Positions 36,601-49,361 of a stretch of 64,000 bases of DNA are shown here, piece after piece. The notes under the pieces were generated by a model that was not told the origin of the DNA, did not search any database, and saw only the letters and a list, made by a program, of their open reading frames with translations. Numbering within the stretch: position 1 is the stretch's first letter; each line of letters starts with the position of its first letter. Source of the stretch: Dioscorea cayenensis subsp. rotundata (taxonomy: Eukaryota > Streptophyta > Magnoliopsida > Dioscoreales > Dioscoreaceae); the NCBI RefSeq assembly GCF_009730915.1, contig NC_052489.1:28017916-28081915 (forward strand). The letters run 5' to 3'. A program made the position numbers and the translations under genes.

Positions 36601-37568
36601 TTTAACTTGTGTCAGATAAAGGTGAGGTTTTTTCTTGGGGCCATGGAGGTCAAGGTCAATTGGGACATGGTTCTCGTCAGAATGAGAAAGTCCCATTAGT
36701 TATTGAGGCATTGGCTCACAAGCGCATAACATATATTGCCTGTGGTGGTTCATCTTCAGCTGCTGTTGCAGGTATGAGCTGTATTATATTATAAGACATT
36801 TTTTTTATGTGTTTCAGGCTGACTTTGAACATATGTTTAACTCAACCAAGTTATTGGCATGTCTTCATTCTATTGGGACACATTATGGTTGAGATTCTGA
36901 TGTCATACTAATCATTATTTTGCTGCTTAAAAACTTCATCTGAAATTACAAAATGAGGGAGAAGGAGAGAAACCATAATAAAAGTTGGAAGCTAGCCTGG
37001 GCCATTGAACTGGCACAAGTTAAAAGTACCAAACCTTCAAAAATATGTTACATAGGTAATGTCATGTCAAATGCAAACCATGTTAACTGGTGCAGCTCTA
37101 ATATCTTAAAAGGCAAATGTGTCATTCAACCAAATGCAAACCATGTTACTTGCTGCAGACCTACTGCTCAAAAGGTGAAAGTATCAAATGTAGGAAGAGA
37201 ATGAGATTCTGAAAGCAAGTCACTTGGTTAAATTCATTGATTTGCTTTGAAATTCTTTCATATTTTAATGATGTGAAACATGGCATAAAGTTTCACTTTC
37301 CATCTTCAAGAAACACAGTTTATTATTCATCATGACAAGAATTCTTCCGATCATTTCTCCATAATTTTTGGAAATATCAGATGACGGGAAGTTGTTCATG
37401 TGGGGAAACTCAAGAGATTGCCAATTAGGTGTTCCCGGGCTTCCTGACTCACAGCTCCTGCCTGTTGAAGTGCAGTTCCTTACAGAGGACGAAGAATTAG
37501 GTCCTCATAATGTAATATCAGTTGCACTCGGTGCATCACACACAATGTGCCTGGTTTCGAGACAATGA
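33634..37568 (+). CDS. RUG3: RUG3, mitochondrial RCC1-repeat protein
   Basis: Arabidopsis RUG3 is a mitochondrial RCC1/UVR8/GEF-like protein needed for splicing of nad2 and complex I biogenesis. Six exons: 33634-34133, 35241-35380, 36007-36201, 36355-36483, 36616-36771 and 37381-37568, giving 435 residues. A basic Ser/Arg N-terminus (MAVALLRSRIHGRILRPYST) fits mitochondrial import. RCC1 blades follow in order: IFSWGHGGSGQLGGG, LWIWGKGDGGRLGFG, VFTWGYGGFGALGH, LYTWGRDEGEGRLGLG, VWNWGANSNYELGRG, VFSWGHGGQGQLGHG and LFMWGNSRDCQLGVPG. Each is followed by a variant of the VACGGYHSLALT half-repeat. That makes seven, a full propeller. The intact tail ends ASHTMCLVSRQ. Intron 1 is over 1.1 kb. It is head to head with mS35 across 1.5 kb; both act in mitochondria. 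Confidence 0.94.
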
Positions 37569-38222
37569 CAAGAACAGTGAAGAAATCTAAGCTGAAATTT
37601 GTGGATGCAATGCTCATAATTAACAAAGAGTCCACTTCCCTGCTGGTTAAATGCAGAGGTACATTTTCAGGAGAGCATTGTTACATATAATGCCATAAAG
37701 CTGGTCTTTGAGCTCTTGGATTATGCCTTATTTATAAGTGCTAGTCATTCTCTCTTTTGATAGATAAGAGCTTTCGGTTTTTCGGGACTGTTGCATAAGG
37801 CTTCATTTTTGACAGATAATGAGGAATCACATGCTTATGTTTCAAAGAGAAGCTGGTTTTTTTTTCTTTCCAGTTCACCAGCACTGGAACTTTTACTGTA
37901 CTTGAGAATTTCAGATCATGTTCATTGTGTCATATTGACTGAGCTGAGTTGGAAGAACATAGGAGAAGAAAGTTACATTGATTCTTTTGGGTCATTATGT
38001 GCTTCTTTCCTCATCTAATCTTTAACTTTTAATCTGAAGCCTTGAGTGGATTTATCTGTGTTGAAACATGGCGCATGAGACATGTGAATTTAGGCTACGA
38101 CCTTAAAACAAGGAGAAAGTTTCTAATGACTTGATTTTTTTATGATAAAAGAAATTAAATTTCATAAAAAAATCAATGTTTTATTTTATCACTTTAGAGC
38201 ACTTGCCATTTTTTTTTTATTG

Positions 38223-38390
38223 AAAATGACTTAGGTGAAATTAGGTAGATGTAGTGTAGTTCACCATTGGATATTTGACACGACATTATAGGAAAGTTAT
38301 TATATTTTTATATATATTTGGGACACGTGTAATAATGTCAATGGTGAACTACACTGATTACACCTATTTAATTTTACCTAAGTCATTCTT
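38223..38390. mobile_element. Foldback MITE, about 168 bp
   Basis: The left end AAATGACTTAGGTGAAATTA and following 28 bases match, imperfectly, the reverse complement of the right end (38340-38390: AATGGTGAACTACACTG... through ACCTAAGTCATT). About 48 of the 168 bases on each side pair, leaving a short AT-rich centre. No coding capacity. The family is unassigned because no clear target-site duplication is visible. Confidence 0.75.
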
Positions 38391-38790
38391 ATTTTTATTC
38401 CGGTATTCATATTCAAACCACTTGCATAATCTTCTTATGATTACATGCTGAATATATGATATACTTTAAATTGTAAATTTGGAATATGTATATATATATT
38501 TTAATAACTTGGAATATATTCACTCCATTTCTCTTAAAATAATATTTCTATACATTTTCATTTTCACACATGAATATTTCCTTGAAAGCAAACATGATTG
38601 CTATTGTATATATATATATATAAACAAAAAGTAATTTTTTGAAAGAACAAATGACAGCTAATGTGGCAATCCCTCCATTGCCACAATATATAGTAATAAT
38701 GCAACCTCAATAAATAGAATAATAAATTAAATTTGTAATGCATTAAGAACACAATATATGCATTTACATCTCTGGACATAAACACATACA

Positions 38791-38801
38791 ACACACAAAC
38801 A

Positions 38802-38850
<49 letters not shown>
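38791..38850. repeat. (AC)n-(AG)n compound microsatellite
   Basis: About 14 AC units directly followed by about 15 AG units, in the spacer between RUG3 and APL. Confidence 0.9.
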
Positions 38851-38856
<6 letters not shown>

Positions 38857-38944
38857 TTAGAAAAACAAAAAGGAGTAAAAAGAGAGGAAGGGAAAAAAGA
38901 GAAGAGAAGAAGCTTCCCAGTGTCATACACAATAAATAACAGTA

Positions 38945-38979
<35 letters not shown>

Positions 38980-39205
38980 TTAAACCTTTTCCTTTCCCTC
39001 CTTCCCTCCCTCCCTCTTTTTCTCAAATCCAAAGCTATCTATCCAATACTCCCAAACAGAATCCAAGGTGCTTTTCATGCAGTCTCTCAGTCCCACCTTG
39101 CCTACTTCTAACACCAGAGAAGCTTCCTCGAGAACAGTACTCCTTGATATGCTCACTGTTCCTCCATCTTTTCTTTCATTTCTCTCTCACCAATAAAGCT
39201 CTCTA

Positions 39206-39236
<31 letters not shown>

Positions 39237-39293
39237 AACAAAAGTGCTAGCTAGAGAAACATATGAGAAACATATGAGAATTGAAACAATCCT

Positions 39294-39326
<33 letters not shown>

Positions 39327-39505
39327 GTATGTATATATAGAGTTGCAGGACTTACAGATTATTTAATGTAGATAGACTTTCAGAGGGAAGTGCAAGTCCA
39401 GTAGAGAGAAAAGAGAAAGGAGCTAGCATGAGATACTCCCTGTCGGCTACCTTATTGTAAAAGAAACAGCTAACCAATGAGGCTTCCTACATATACATCC
39501 TTCTG

Positions 39506-39506
<1 letters not shown>

Positions 39507-39544
<38 letters not shown>

Positions 39545-39546
39545 TA
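39507..39546. repeat. (TTTC)n microsatellite
   Basis: About ten TTTC units about 750 bases downstream of the APL stop codon. Confidence 0.9.
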
Positions 39547-40289
39547 TTTATTATTCCCAATGATATATAGATAGATAGCAATGGATCTGCATGGTTTTCA
39601 GCACCATTTTCCATGCATTTAATTCTCCAAAGCTTTGTGACTGACAATGATGAGAGTAACTGACTTGCAGCAACTAACTTCAAAAGCTTGCTTGCATCAA
39701 TAAGCTTTACAGCAATGGTGAAGATGTAAAGGAAGTGAAACACATCAACAAGTTCTTAATTTCTCACAGTTATTGGTTAAATTTAGAGGTCTAACTGGAT
39801 AATAAGACTTATATATGTTCTGTGTATATACGTACGTACATATATTATATATGTATATATATACACACCTGTATCTTCTTTACTACTTTCAAGATGATTA
39901 AAGAAAAAGTAAAACACAGCAAGGCTCACATGATAACAAAAAAAGAAGAGAGACAAAGAGACTAATAATAAGCTTCATGAATGCATGAAGATACATGAAA
40001 AGCAAAACTAAATAAATGCATGCAAATTAAACAACTCCATTTAAGCATGCAAGAGTTGCAAGTTGTTTTACATGGATGAGTTAATTAAACTCAGCAACAA
40101 AACCAGAAGAAAACAAAAAAAAAAGAGTCCATTCCATGAATTACCTTCTCATGGTCTCAATCACACTAGTCATCCTTAATTGTTAAACCCTAATGAACTG
40201 CTTGTAATGCTCCCACAAGTCACTTATTTTGAAGCATGTTAATTAAACTTGTAAACAAAAACACTACCATGCTCTACATCAAAGTTAGC

Positions 40290-42002
40290 TCACCCATGAG
40301 ATATGTTTCTTGTATGAGATAAAGTTCCACCTCTGATCATAGGATTAAGAGGAACCCGTCTCGGAGACGGCCTTTCGAGCTTTGATGAGCCCTCGAACTT
40401 CTTTTCTCCACTACTATCACCGGAAATCATCGGTTTAGTCTCATAAACATCAGTTATTGAATCCATATCGATACCAGAATCCATAACAGATGGTGCAATT
40501 TGAAGTTGATCACTCTTAGATGGTTCTTCTTGAGATCCCATGCATGTTGAACCTGAGCCAAGTTCTTGAAGGCGAAGATCATCGGTCCAAATCATCGGAC
40601 TTTTGCCATTTGATAAGTAAGGATTTGGTCTCTTTTTGCCAATGCAAATGCTGGTGTCACTGGTTTGCAAGAATCCATCAAGAGATGCATGTTGATGCAT
40701 GTCAAGATGATCAGTGGAGCCGAACAAATGGAGATCTTGAAGAGAAGGGAAGCTCAATGGAGAGCCTAAATCCTTCAAGTTGTTTATATCCACAACTCCT
40801 TGATGTCCTAAACCTTTGTAAGGTGATCCTCCTCCTGCCATGCTATTTTCTCCTGCTAATGTTTGGCAGGCTTTCTCCAATATGCTTTGCATGTACTTCC
40901 CTTGAGCTTCAATCCTCATTTGAAGGTGTTTTTGCACCTATATATTATAAGTTAATATTCACAAACAAAGTTGATTAAGAGAAGCCATGAATGAAATGTG
41001 GGAGATTTAATTACTGAAAAAATAAGAAGGCAAAATTAATTATTTAATTACCTCTAGTTGTTCATGTAATCTTCTTTGCACTTCCATCTGCATACGAATT
41101 GCTTCAGTGATATGAACATTCCTGCTATATAATTTACAGTCAGTAAAATCACTTAACAGATGAGAAGAAATACTATACATAAATAAATATATATATATGT
41201 ATGTATTTAATTTATCACCAGCTCTTTTTATTTTCTCTGAAAAAGAAATAATTGGAATATCATGAGCTTACTCATTCATGGTGCGACCCATCATAGAAGA
41301 AGAAGAAGCCATGTTTCTTTGCAGCTCTAGTGCAGTAGCTACACATCATCAGAAGCAAAGAAACATGCACATAAGAAAACTGGTTAAAAATAAGTGTATA
41401 TATATATGTAGCTAGATATAGATAGTTATATATTATAAGATTTTGGTTCTCTTACCATCTTTAACTGAATGATCATTGAATTCCTTGTGTGGTTGTTTTC
41501 CTAGCCTGAACTTCTATATATTAAGAGAACAAGCAAGCATGACTAAATATATATGATTAACATCAAGAACTCTTATGAAACCCTAACTATGTATAAGTGC
41601 AACAAAATATATATGTACACACACACACCTGAAGATGGCTCTTGAGATGATAAAGAGTGAGCCCTTTGACACCCATAACTCTCATGATAGTCTTCGGTGT
41701 TGCTTCTATAAAACCAAAACAAGATACATACTTCTTATCATCATCAACATATATATATATATACTTCAAAATCCAAGAAGAAGAAGAAGAAGAAGAAGAA
41801 GAAGAAGAAGAATAGGAAGAGGAAGAGGAGATGTACTATCAGGGCCTCCAAGCTGAGTTACTGCATCGACAAAGCGATCATGAAGTTCGACAGTCCACCG
41901 AAGACGAGGCTTAGGATCAGTAGTGAGAACAAGGCCAGAGTCACCTTGAACACACATAGGTCTTTCATGAGAATTCATAGTTGGCTTCTTGGAATGGAAC
42001 AT
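40290..42002 (-). CDS. APL: APL (ALTERED PHLOEM DEVELOPMENT), MYB-CC transcription factor
   Basis: A nuclear GARP/MYB coiled-coil regulator required for phloem identity in Arabidopsis. Six exons: 42002-41837, 41705-41629, 41513-41456, 41338-41272, 41121-41052 and 40937-40290, giving 361 residues. The N-terminus MFHSKKPT and MCVQGDSGLVLTTDPKPRLR are APL hallmarks. The single MYB repeat spans about residues 31-86 (RWTVELHDRFVDAVTQLGGP to LYHLKSHLQKF). The MYB-CC coiled coil lies at about 128-175 (MQMEVQRRLHEQLEVQKHL, EAQGKYMQSILEKACQTLAG). The tail has IGKKRPNPYLSNG and the closing ERPSPRRVPLNPM block, both matching APL rather than PHR1 or MYR paralogues. Exon 5 begins with NVHITEAIR, a short insertion before the coiled coil that is absent from the Arabidopsis APL form I recall. 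Intron 1 has an (AAG)n tract at 41775-41812. Confidence 0.94.
41775..41812. repeat. (AAG)n microsatellite in APL intron 1
   Basis: About twelve AAG units, 25 bases inside the 5' splice site of APL intron 1. Reverse-strand reading gives a CTT-rich (pyrimidine) tract in the pre-mRNA. Confidence 0.9.
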
Positions 42003-44471
42003 TCTCTGATCCCTAGCCTGCTTCTCTAATTCCCTTCTTTCTCTCTTATCTCTCACCCGCTATCGAATTGAAAGAGATTCAAGAACAAAAGGATAGCATA
42101 TATGTGAAGGAATACGGTGCGTTTTCTCTAGAGAAGTAGTAGTAGTAGTAGTAATACTAGTTTAATTAGATAGCTCTCATCTGAACTTACTCTCTCTTCT
42201 CTCAACTTCTCTCTCTCTTTCTCTCTTTCTCTCTCTTGTAAAGCTTTGATTTCTTATTCCTACCCTGGATATAAACTCCACCGACTTCTATTTCTCCTTT
42301 GCCAAAAAGAAACATAGAGAGAGAAGACAAGAGAGAGACGATGATATTCTTCTGGTGATCACCATGAGCTACCTTAATTTCCAAAATATGCAAAATATGC
42401 AAAATATGAGAGAGAGAGAGAGAGAGAGAGCAATTGAGACTCTCATGCAGTCATCCTGTACTAGTATTCCAAGTGCACCTCTCTCTCTCTTTTTCTTTTG
42501 TGGATGGTGCACTTCTCTTCTTCTATATATTTTTGCATGGTTAGCACACACTCAAAAACAACACAGTCTTATTATTTTCTGTCTTTACCTCCATATAAAA
42601 ATACTACATATATACCTGTATATATATATATATATTGCTTTAAGTAATTGATTCAGAGGAGTGAATCTAATTAATTAAAGAACTGCTCACACTCATAAAT
42701 ATATATGAGTGAATGATGATAATTAATTGTGTTTGAAACATTAATTAACCATGGATTCAAGATTATGCAATTAAGTGGTTAATTGGACATATACTTAAGA
42801 TCATATCATTAATTAATTAATTGGTAAATAAATAAATAAAAAGTGAGTACATTGGGTGGAGCCAATTGATGGGTATGGGCTGCAATGGGTGCGTGGGGGA
42901 CCTCTCTTTGTTCTAAAGATTGTAGGGGCTCAATCCAAAGTCTTTTGTGGAATAGAAGATTGTCTCTCCCACTCCCAGTCCCATGCATACCTCATCAAAG
43001 CATTTCCCATCACCTCTCTAGTCTCTTCTAAATTCTAATCCTTACAAAATACTAATATTGCCCCCACTCTCTATCAACTTATTATCTCAACACTTATGTG
43101 GCCCCCATTTCTCTTCAAAAAGATAAAAAGAAGATGAGTGAGAACAACATAAAGTCTCTCTCTCATTCTCTCTCTCTCCTTCTACTGTTTGTGCCTCTGT
43201 GTATAAATATTCTAGAGAGCTATTAAGAAGAAAGTGAAAGACTTACTCATCTCTTCTTGCAGGGAATAGATGCTTTCTTCTTTGACAATTAAACAAAGAT
43301 TCTCATGTAATATGACTAATATCTGATACAGTACTATTTAATATGTATATAAATGAGTTTACTATAAGTATTCAGTCTTACAGAAGTGTATTATATTTTT
43401 TGATAAATATTATCATATATGGTAATTACTTACTATTATAATAATGAGCATGTTCTTCATTTTTTTTTTTTAATTATTTGATATTTAGCTTGAAATTAAT
43501 TCATGCATGTGTACTTGTGATTAATCATACTCTAGTCATGTGTTGGAGCCTTTTAATTCTACGTACATGCTCAAGAATTTTCTTGGAAAGAGACTTAACA
43601 AAGTGAGCTTGTGAAAAGTGAGAAAGTTATTATGGTCACAATTATAACAATCCAACTTTAACACATACATGCAGTTTCCTTGTCATAATATAAAGTATGA
43701 ATGAGATGGTGCTTAAATTGTGACAATATTATTTGGCACATTTTTCATATAAAAAGCTTCATCAAAGAGTTTGAAACAAATTTATATATATATATATATA
43801 TATACAGCAAGCATTAGATTCGATGGTGTTCAAGTATAACACTATTTGCACATATAATGTTCACGTAAACAAGTTTCATGAAAGACAATTGGAAGAAATT
43901 GTAGATTTTCAAAGGGTTAAAAAGAAAAGAAAAGATAAGGAAAGATTAGATATTATGAAGGTTTAATTAATTATGAATATTTCCATATCTTAAATATAAT
44001 ATAACATTAAACAATAGTTAATGTTATATATAACAGAGGCCGCCTAGAAAAATATTAAAGAAAAAAAAAAGGGGGGGAAAGATTAGATTAGATTAAGCGG
44101 GCAGAGATTCCTTAAGAAAATGCACGTGCGACGCGGTGTCGCACTTGTAAAATACCGCTGCAAAGTTAGGGTTTAACTTTTAGTTGTTCATTTAACATCA
44201 AATCAAATTCAAAGCCATCTTAGCTTAAATTTCAAGCACGCCCACATATGCCTGAGATGCTCTTCAAGAATGATTCTTTTTCGCTTTTATTTATTTATTT
44301 TTAATTAAAAAATAATTAAGTATGATTTGTAGTCAAGCCCTTGTCTTCGTCGCTAAGAATATCAAAATCACTAGATTTAGAATTTCAAAATGTTACAAAT
44401 AAAAAAATAAAATTGGAGAATGATATCATAAACTTGTATATATGAGTTCACAGTCAACATCCAAAAATAAC

Positions 44472-44921
44472 ATAGTTTATAGGGTGTTTTAAAAAAAAAG
44501 GGTAGAATACTCATATTAATTCCTATACTCTTTTCACTTTGCTCTTTTAGTCCTCCTATTTCAATTTAAGCCTTTTTAATCCCTCTACTTTTTGAATGAG
44601 TGCAATCAAGTCTCCCATATACACTTTGAACATACCAATTACTAATTTTTATTACTCATATATTCTATGAATTATATAAAAAATAAAAAAATTTATATTA
44701 TTTCCCTGAATTGTGTATATTACAATGATTATTATGAATGAATTGTGTAGTATATTAATTATTTTTATAATTAGAACAGTCTTAGGTGATTTGATTGCAC
44801 TCATTCAAAGAGCAAAATGATTGAAAAAACTTAAAATTAAAGTAGGAAGATAAAAGGGTAAAATAAAATAAGTACAAAGACTAACATGGATATTCTACTT
44901 TTAAAAAACACAAAATCTATC
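44472..44921. mobile_element. MITE with long terminal inverted repeats, about 450 bp
   Basis: The left end (ATAGTTTATAGGGTGTTTT, then GGGTAGAATACTCATATTAAT, to GAATGAGTGCAATCAAGTC near 44613) matches the reverse complement of the right end (GATTGCACTCATTC near 44795 through ATGGATATTCTACTTTT to 44921). Each imperfect inverted repeat is about 130 bases around an AT-rich centre. No open frame. The superfamily is undetermined. Confidence 0.75.
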
Positions 44922-45039
44922 GTATGATATTTAATAAATATCTGTGAAAAAAAAATTATATGAATTATAAGGTGGATTCTTATATATATATATATATATA
45001 TTGTACATGTTTACACGAGCTGAGGAAGACCAAGAATAA

Positions 45040-45440
45040 CCTCTTTTATCATCTTTGCCAATGTTGTCCATTGCTCAACAATATCTATTGTACTTTTGTT
45101 TTCGTACCTTGAAGGTACACCTTGTGACCTAATATTTTTCATTCATTATAATGAAACTATGAAATTTCCACTTGTGTATAATAAAAAAGAAATTAAAAGA
45201 TCTTCGTTGGATTATTATGGCTTTGTCAAAGAGGACAAGTTTGAACACCACTTGCAAGCAGTCAAAATCATCTACTTGAAGCTAAGTTCACACTGAACCA
45301 CTAGATAACACTAGTGACATTTTCACAAAAGTGTTCTCATTTCACCTAAAATTTGCTAATGGGGATGGTAGGACAGTGATGTTGCAATAGTTTGAAAGGT
45401 AAATGAATTTGCCAAATCCAGTGCTTTAGAAAGATTAAAT
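45040..45440 (+). mobile_element. Possible Ty1/copia retrotransposon fragment, fossil
   Basis: A short stretch near 45310-45360 reads like the SDIFTKVF segment found at the end of copia RNase H domains (usually ADIFTK), and the sequence before it faintly resembles the preceding part. It is a small broken scrap with no LTRs visible and looks old. The assignment is weak. Confidence 0.3.
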
Positions 45441-46068
45441 TAATTTATATTATATTATGTTTCATACCTTCCTTTGCTTTTTGTCTTTTTAGCATTTATT
45501 GCCAAGAGAAAGACCTCTTCCTCCCAAGTCAAAAGATCTAGAGTGGTCATAGACTCATAGCATTAGAACTTTATTTTACCCACTAAATATTGTTTATATT
45601 TTAAAAAGGACCCCGCAGCATGCACTGTTTGATGTATTAGTTTTAATTGCTAATATGTAGACCAAGAAGGATGGTAAGTAAATGTTTCACTTATCACCTT
45701 TGCCAGAAAGATGATAACCATTTCTCTTACCAAATGGCAGGTTGAAGAATTAATTCTACACCTTATAAATTAATAAAAAATAAATAAACAAAAAATAAAA
45801 ATAAATAAACTAGAGGATAAATCAAAATTAAAGAAATAGAGCAGAAAACATGATAAATGCATGTTAAAATAACAAAAAAAAAAGCCATCATGCTTTGAAT
45901 CCTACACAACCTAGAGTTTTAAAGCAAAAAAAAAAAAAAACCAGACGTGATGCTTTTAACAAACTAAATGTCTCATGCTCTCATAACTGCATATTAAATA
46001 AAGAAAAAAAGAAAAAAAGAAAAAGAGAAAACTGGTTGGAATTAGAAAAACAAGAAACACATTAATCA

Positions 46069-47068
46069 NNNNNNNNNNNNNNNNNNNNNNNNNNNNNNNN
46101 NNNNNNNNNNNNNNNNNNNNNNNNNNNNNNNNNNNNNNNNNNNNNNNNNNNNNNNNNNNNNNNNNNNNNNNNNNNNNNNNNNNNNNNNNNNNNNNNNNNN
46201 NNNNNNNNNNNNNNNNNNNNNNNNNNNNNNNNNNNNNNNNNNNNNNNNNNNNNNNNNNNNNNNNNNNNNNNNNNNNNNNNNNNNNNNNNNNNNNNNNNNN
46301 NNNNNNNNNNNNNNNNNNNNNNNNNNNNNNNNNNNNNNNNNNNNNNNNNNNNNNNNNNNNNNNNNNNNNNNNNNNNNNNNNNNNNNNNNNNNNNNNNNNN
46401 NNNNNNNNNNNNNNNNNNNNNNNNNNNNNNNNNNNNNNNNNNNNNNNNNNNNNNNNNNNNNNNNNNNNNNNNNNNNNNNNNNNNNNNNNNNNNNNNNNNN
46501 NNNNNNNNNNNNNNNNNNNNNNNNNNNNNNNNNNNNNNNNNNNNNNNNNNNNNNNNNNNNNNNNNNNNNNNNNNNNNNNNNNNNNNNNNNNNNNNNNNNN
46601 NNNNNNNNNNNNNNNNNNNNNNNNNNNNNNNNNNNNNNNNNNNNNNNNNNNNNNNNNNNNNNNNNNNNNNNNNNNNNNNNNNNNNNNNNNNNNNNNNNNN
46701 NNNNNNNNNNNNNNNNNNNNNNNNNNNNNNNNNNNNNNNNNNNNNNNNNNNNNNNNNNNNNNNNNNNNNNNNNNNNNNNNNNNNNNNNNNNNNNNNNNNN
46801 NNNNNNNNNNNNNNNNNNNNNNNNNNNNNNNNNNNNNNNNNNNNNNNNNNNNNNNNNNNNNNNNNNNNNNNNNNNNNNNNNNNNNNNNNNNNNNNNNNNN
46901 NNNNNNNNNNNNNNNNNNNNNNNNNNNNNNNNNNNNNNNNNNNNNNNNNNNNNNNNNNNNNNNNNNNNNNNNNNNNNNNNNNNNNNNNNNNNNNNNNNNN
47001 NNNNNNNNNNNNNNNNNNNNNNNNNNNNNNNNNNNNNNNNNNNNNNNNNNNNNNNNNNNNNNNNNNNN
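46069..47068. other. Assembly gap, 1000 Ns
   Basis: Exactly 1000 undetermined bases, a round number that suggests a fixed-size placeholder. The true length and content are unknown. It directly adjoins the inner end of inverted-repeat arm 2. Confidence 0.99.
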
Positions 47069-49361
47069 ATAAAGGTTTTAGATAAGATCAAAAGAGCAAT
47101 GCCAGTGGACGGTTACTTAGGATAGTTTGTTACCACCATGCATACATTACATGTATATGAATGCAGATAATTAGATATCCATGACTCACATGTGAGACTA
47201 CATGCTCCTTGTGATGGGAACCAAGAGAAGCTACATTTGGTTTCCATTTTCTAATTTTTGATTAGTGATGTCTTGAAATATATATTTTATTTTATTTCGC
47301 ATTAGAAATTATTGATTTTTGTCATTATTTTTTTAATAAATGTAATTTTTATCATGTACTACTCTGTGATGACATTTTATTTTTATAAAAGAAAATAATT
47401 GTTTTTTTTTTTTACATTATGAATAGAACATCCGCAAGTTGTTATACTACAACTATGTATGCACTTTTATTTAAAAAATAATATTTATTTTTTAAAATTT
47501 TATATTTTAGAAGAGGGAGGTTGGTTGGGAGAGGAGAAAATAATAAATTAAGTTGGTTTTGAGGTTTGACTATTTAAATTGGTATTCAATTTTTTTTTAT
47601 TAATCTAATTTTAATTTAATTAATTAAAATAAAATAACCCAGGTAGCACACATGGGATGACAAATCAAATTTAAATCAAAACATATCCCACATGAGGAAT
47701 TAAAATATAAAAAGAATAATTATATAAAAATAATAAGACAGAAAAATGATCAGTAAAAAGATAGATACAAATATAGTATTTTATATATAAAAATCAAATA
47801 TGAGTGATAATGAATGTGAGATTTTTGGTTTTTCAACGACAAGTATTAAAAATTTGGTTGAATAATAAATTATGATTTATTCATTTTTCTCAAAAATAAT
47901 AATAATAATGGTCAAATTAATGCATGTCTTAATAAGTAGTGAGTTGTAAGAAACCAATTTAAAAAGATTGAAAAGAAGAAGAAAAAGTACAAGTGGTTCA
48001 ATTTTTCAACATCAATCCTGATTGAAAGGAAAAAGAAATATATAAACAAAAATAATAGTGATAGTAATAAAAGTAGCCGACAAAGAGATTTGAAAAAGAA
48101 AAACCCTCTTTTCTTACAATATCTTTTTAAATTATTCATTCACTTGCTGATGTAAAGGGAGTCTGTTACATTCAAATAAAACAATAAAAATTAATACATA
48201 AATATATTGTTCTATGGTCGTTGTAATCTTTTTCATTTTCTCAGTTTATCCACCTGTTTCTTAGTCATTAATCCAGCCAGTGAATTTAATGGTCTGATTT
48301 TTTATGGCAGTAAAAATTTGAAATGATATGTTAATTTGAAACAATATGTGATTGGATGACTAGTCATATTCTTGTAGAGAAGAATTAGTGATTGGGACAA
48401 GTCCTTTTTCAAATCATAAACTTATCCACCAATCATTCAAATAGGCAACTCAATAAATTAATCTCGTTTAACATGAATAGAATCATTCTGAAAGATTGAA
48501 ACCATAAACGTGAGAGTCAAAAATCCACATGCAAAACAACAAAACAGGCGGAAGAGAGAATCAACATAAGAATAGTAATAAATAGTTTTTCTCTTTTTTA
48601 AATAAATCACACCTTTGTTAAAAACATAACAAATGGTACAGATAAATGAAACTTAAGAAAAAAATAGTCGAAACAAACAAAACAGGAGTATAGATATGAG
48701 AACAAATCCATTAAAGTTTATTTGGGTATACTCAATCTCTATAAATAATGTAGATGTGTTGATTACGTTCTGTTGAACATGAAAGGATGTTGTATCTAGA
48801 GACAACTCAAACTTGACTTTGGATTTAGTATTATTAGTCCTTCTAAACGAAGCTTGACATCCGTGTGTGTATATATATATTACAAATAACAAGCAACATA
48901 TTACTGAAAGGAAAAATAAATTGAAAGGCTTCACTATAACATGCCCACTATGCTATTTTTTTTTTTTTTTACTAAGGATACTGGGTTTGGTTAGGCTTGT
49001 AATTAAATGTGTGCCTGCACAGAAGAGCTTTTTTAAGTATATGGTTTTATCAACTGGTAACAGAGAGTATATTTAACACCACACATTCTCACTCTTTTCG
49101 AGAGCAGGAGAAGTTGAACTCACATTTCACCAATGTAAAAAGAACTCTAACATCGGTATGCACCCTTTAGTACTATGCTAAATCTTTGCAAAAAAAATAA
49201 AAAAAATAAAAATCAAGTATGGTTGCATATACTGGTAGCGCTTTTTAAATTTAACTGATATGTTAAATTCATAAAAATAATGTTGAAATATGCCCATCGT
49301 GTATAGATATCTGTATGGCAAACAAAAGGGAGGCTGATGTTTTAAGAATTATAGAACTTAC

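Larger units (their letters stand above)
37569..40289. other. Convergent intergenic region between RUG3 and APL, microsatellite-rich
   Basis: No gene. It holds the RUG3 3' UTR, a small foldback MITE (38223-38390), and many simple repeats: (AC)n-(AG)n at 38791-38850, (TA)n at 38950-38977, (CT)n at 39207-39232, (TA)n-(TATG)n at 39297-39335 and (TTTC)n at 39507-39546. The APL 3' UTR lies at the right end. Confidence 0.6.
42003..46068. other. APL upstream region and AT-rich spacer to the assembly gap
   Basis: Bases 42003-43300 are rich in CT/GA runs (42194-42236, 42411-42430) and probably hold the APL leader and promoter. The rest is AT-rich with (TA)n tracts at 43783-43803 and 44980-45000. It contains a MITE (44472-44921) and a doubtful retroelement scrap (45040-45440), both listed separately. 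No gene was recognised. Confidence 0.5.

Noticed and set aside
46066-47091. A 341-codon open frame on the minus strand
   Set aside because: It consists almost entirely of undetermined bases in the assembly gap, so it is an artefact of translating Ns.
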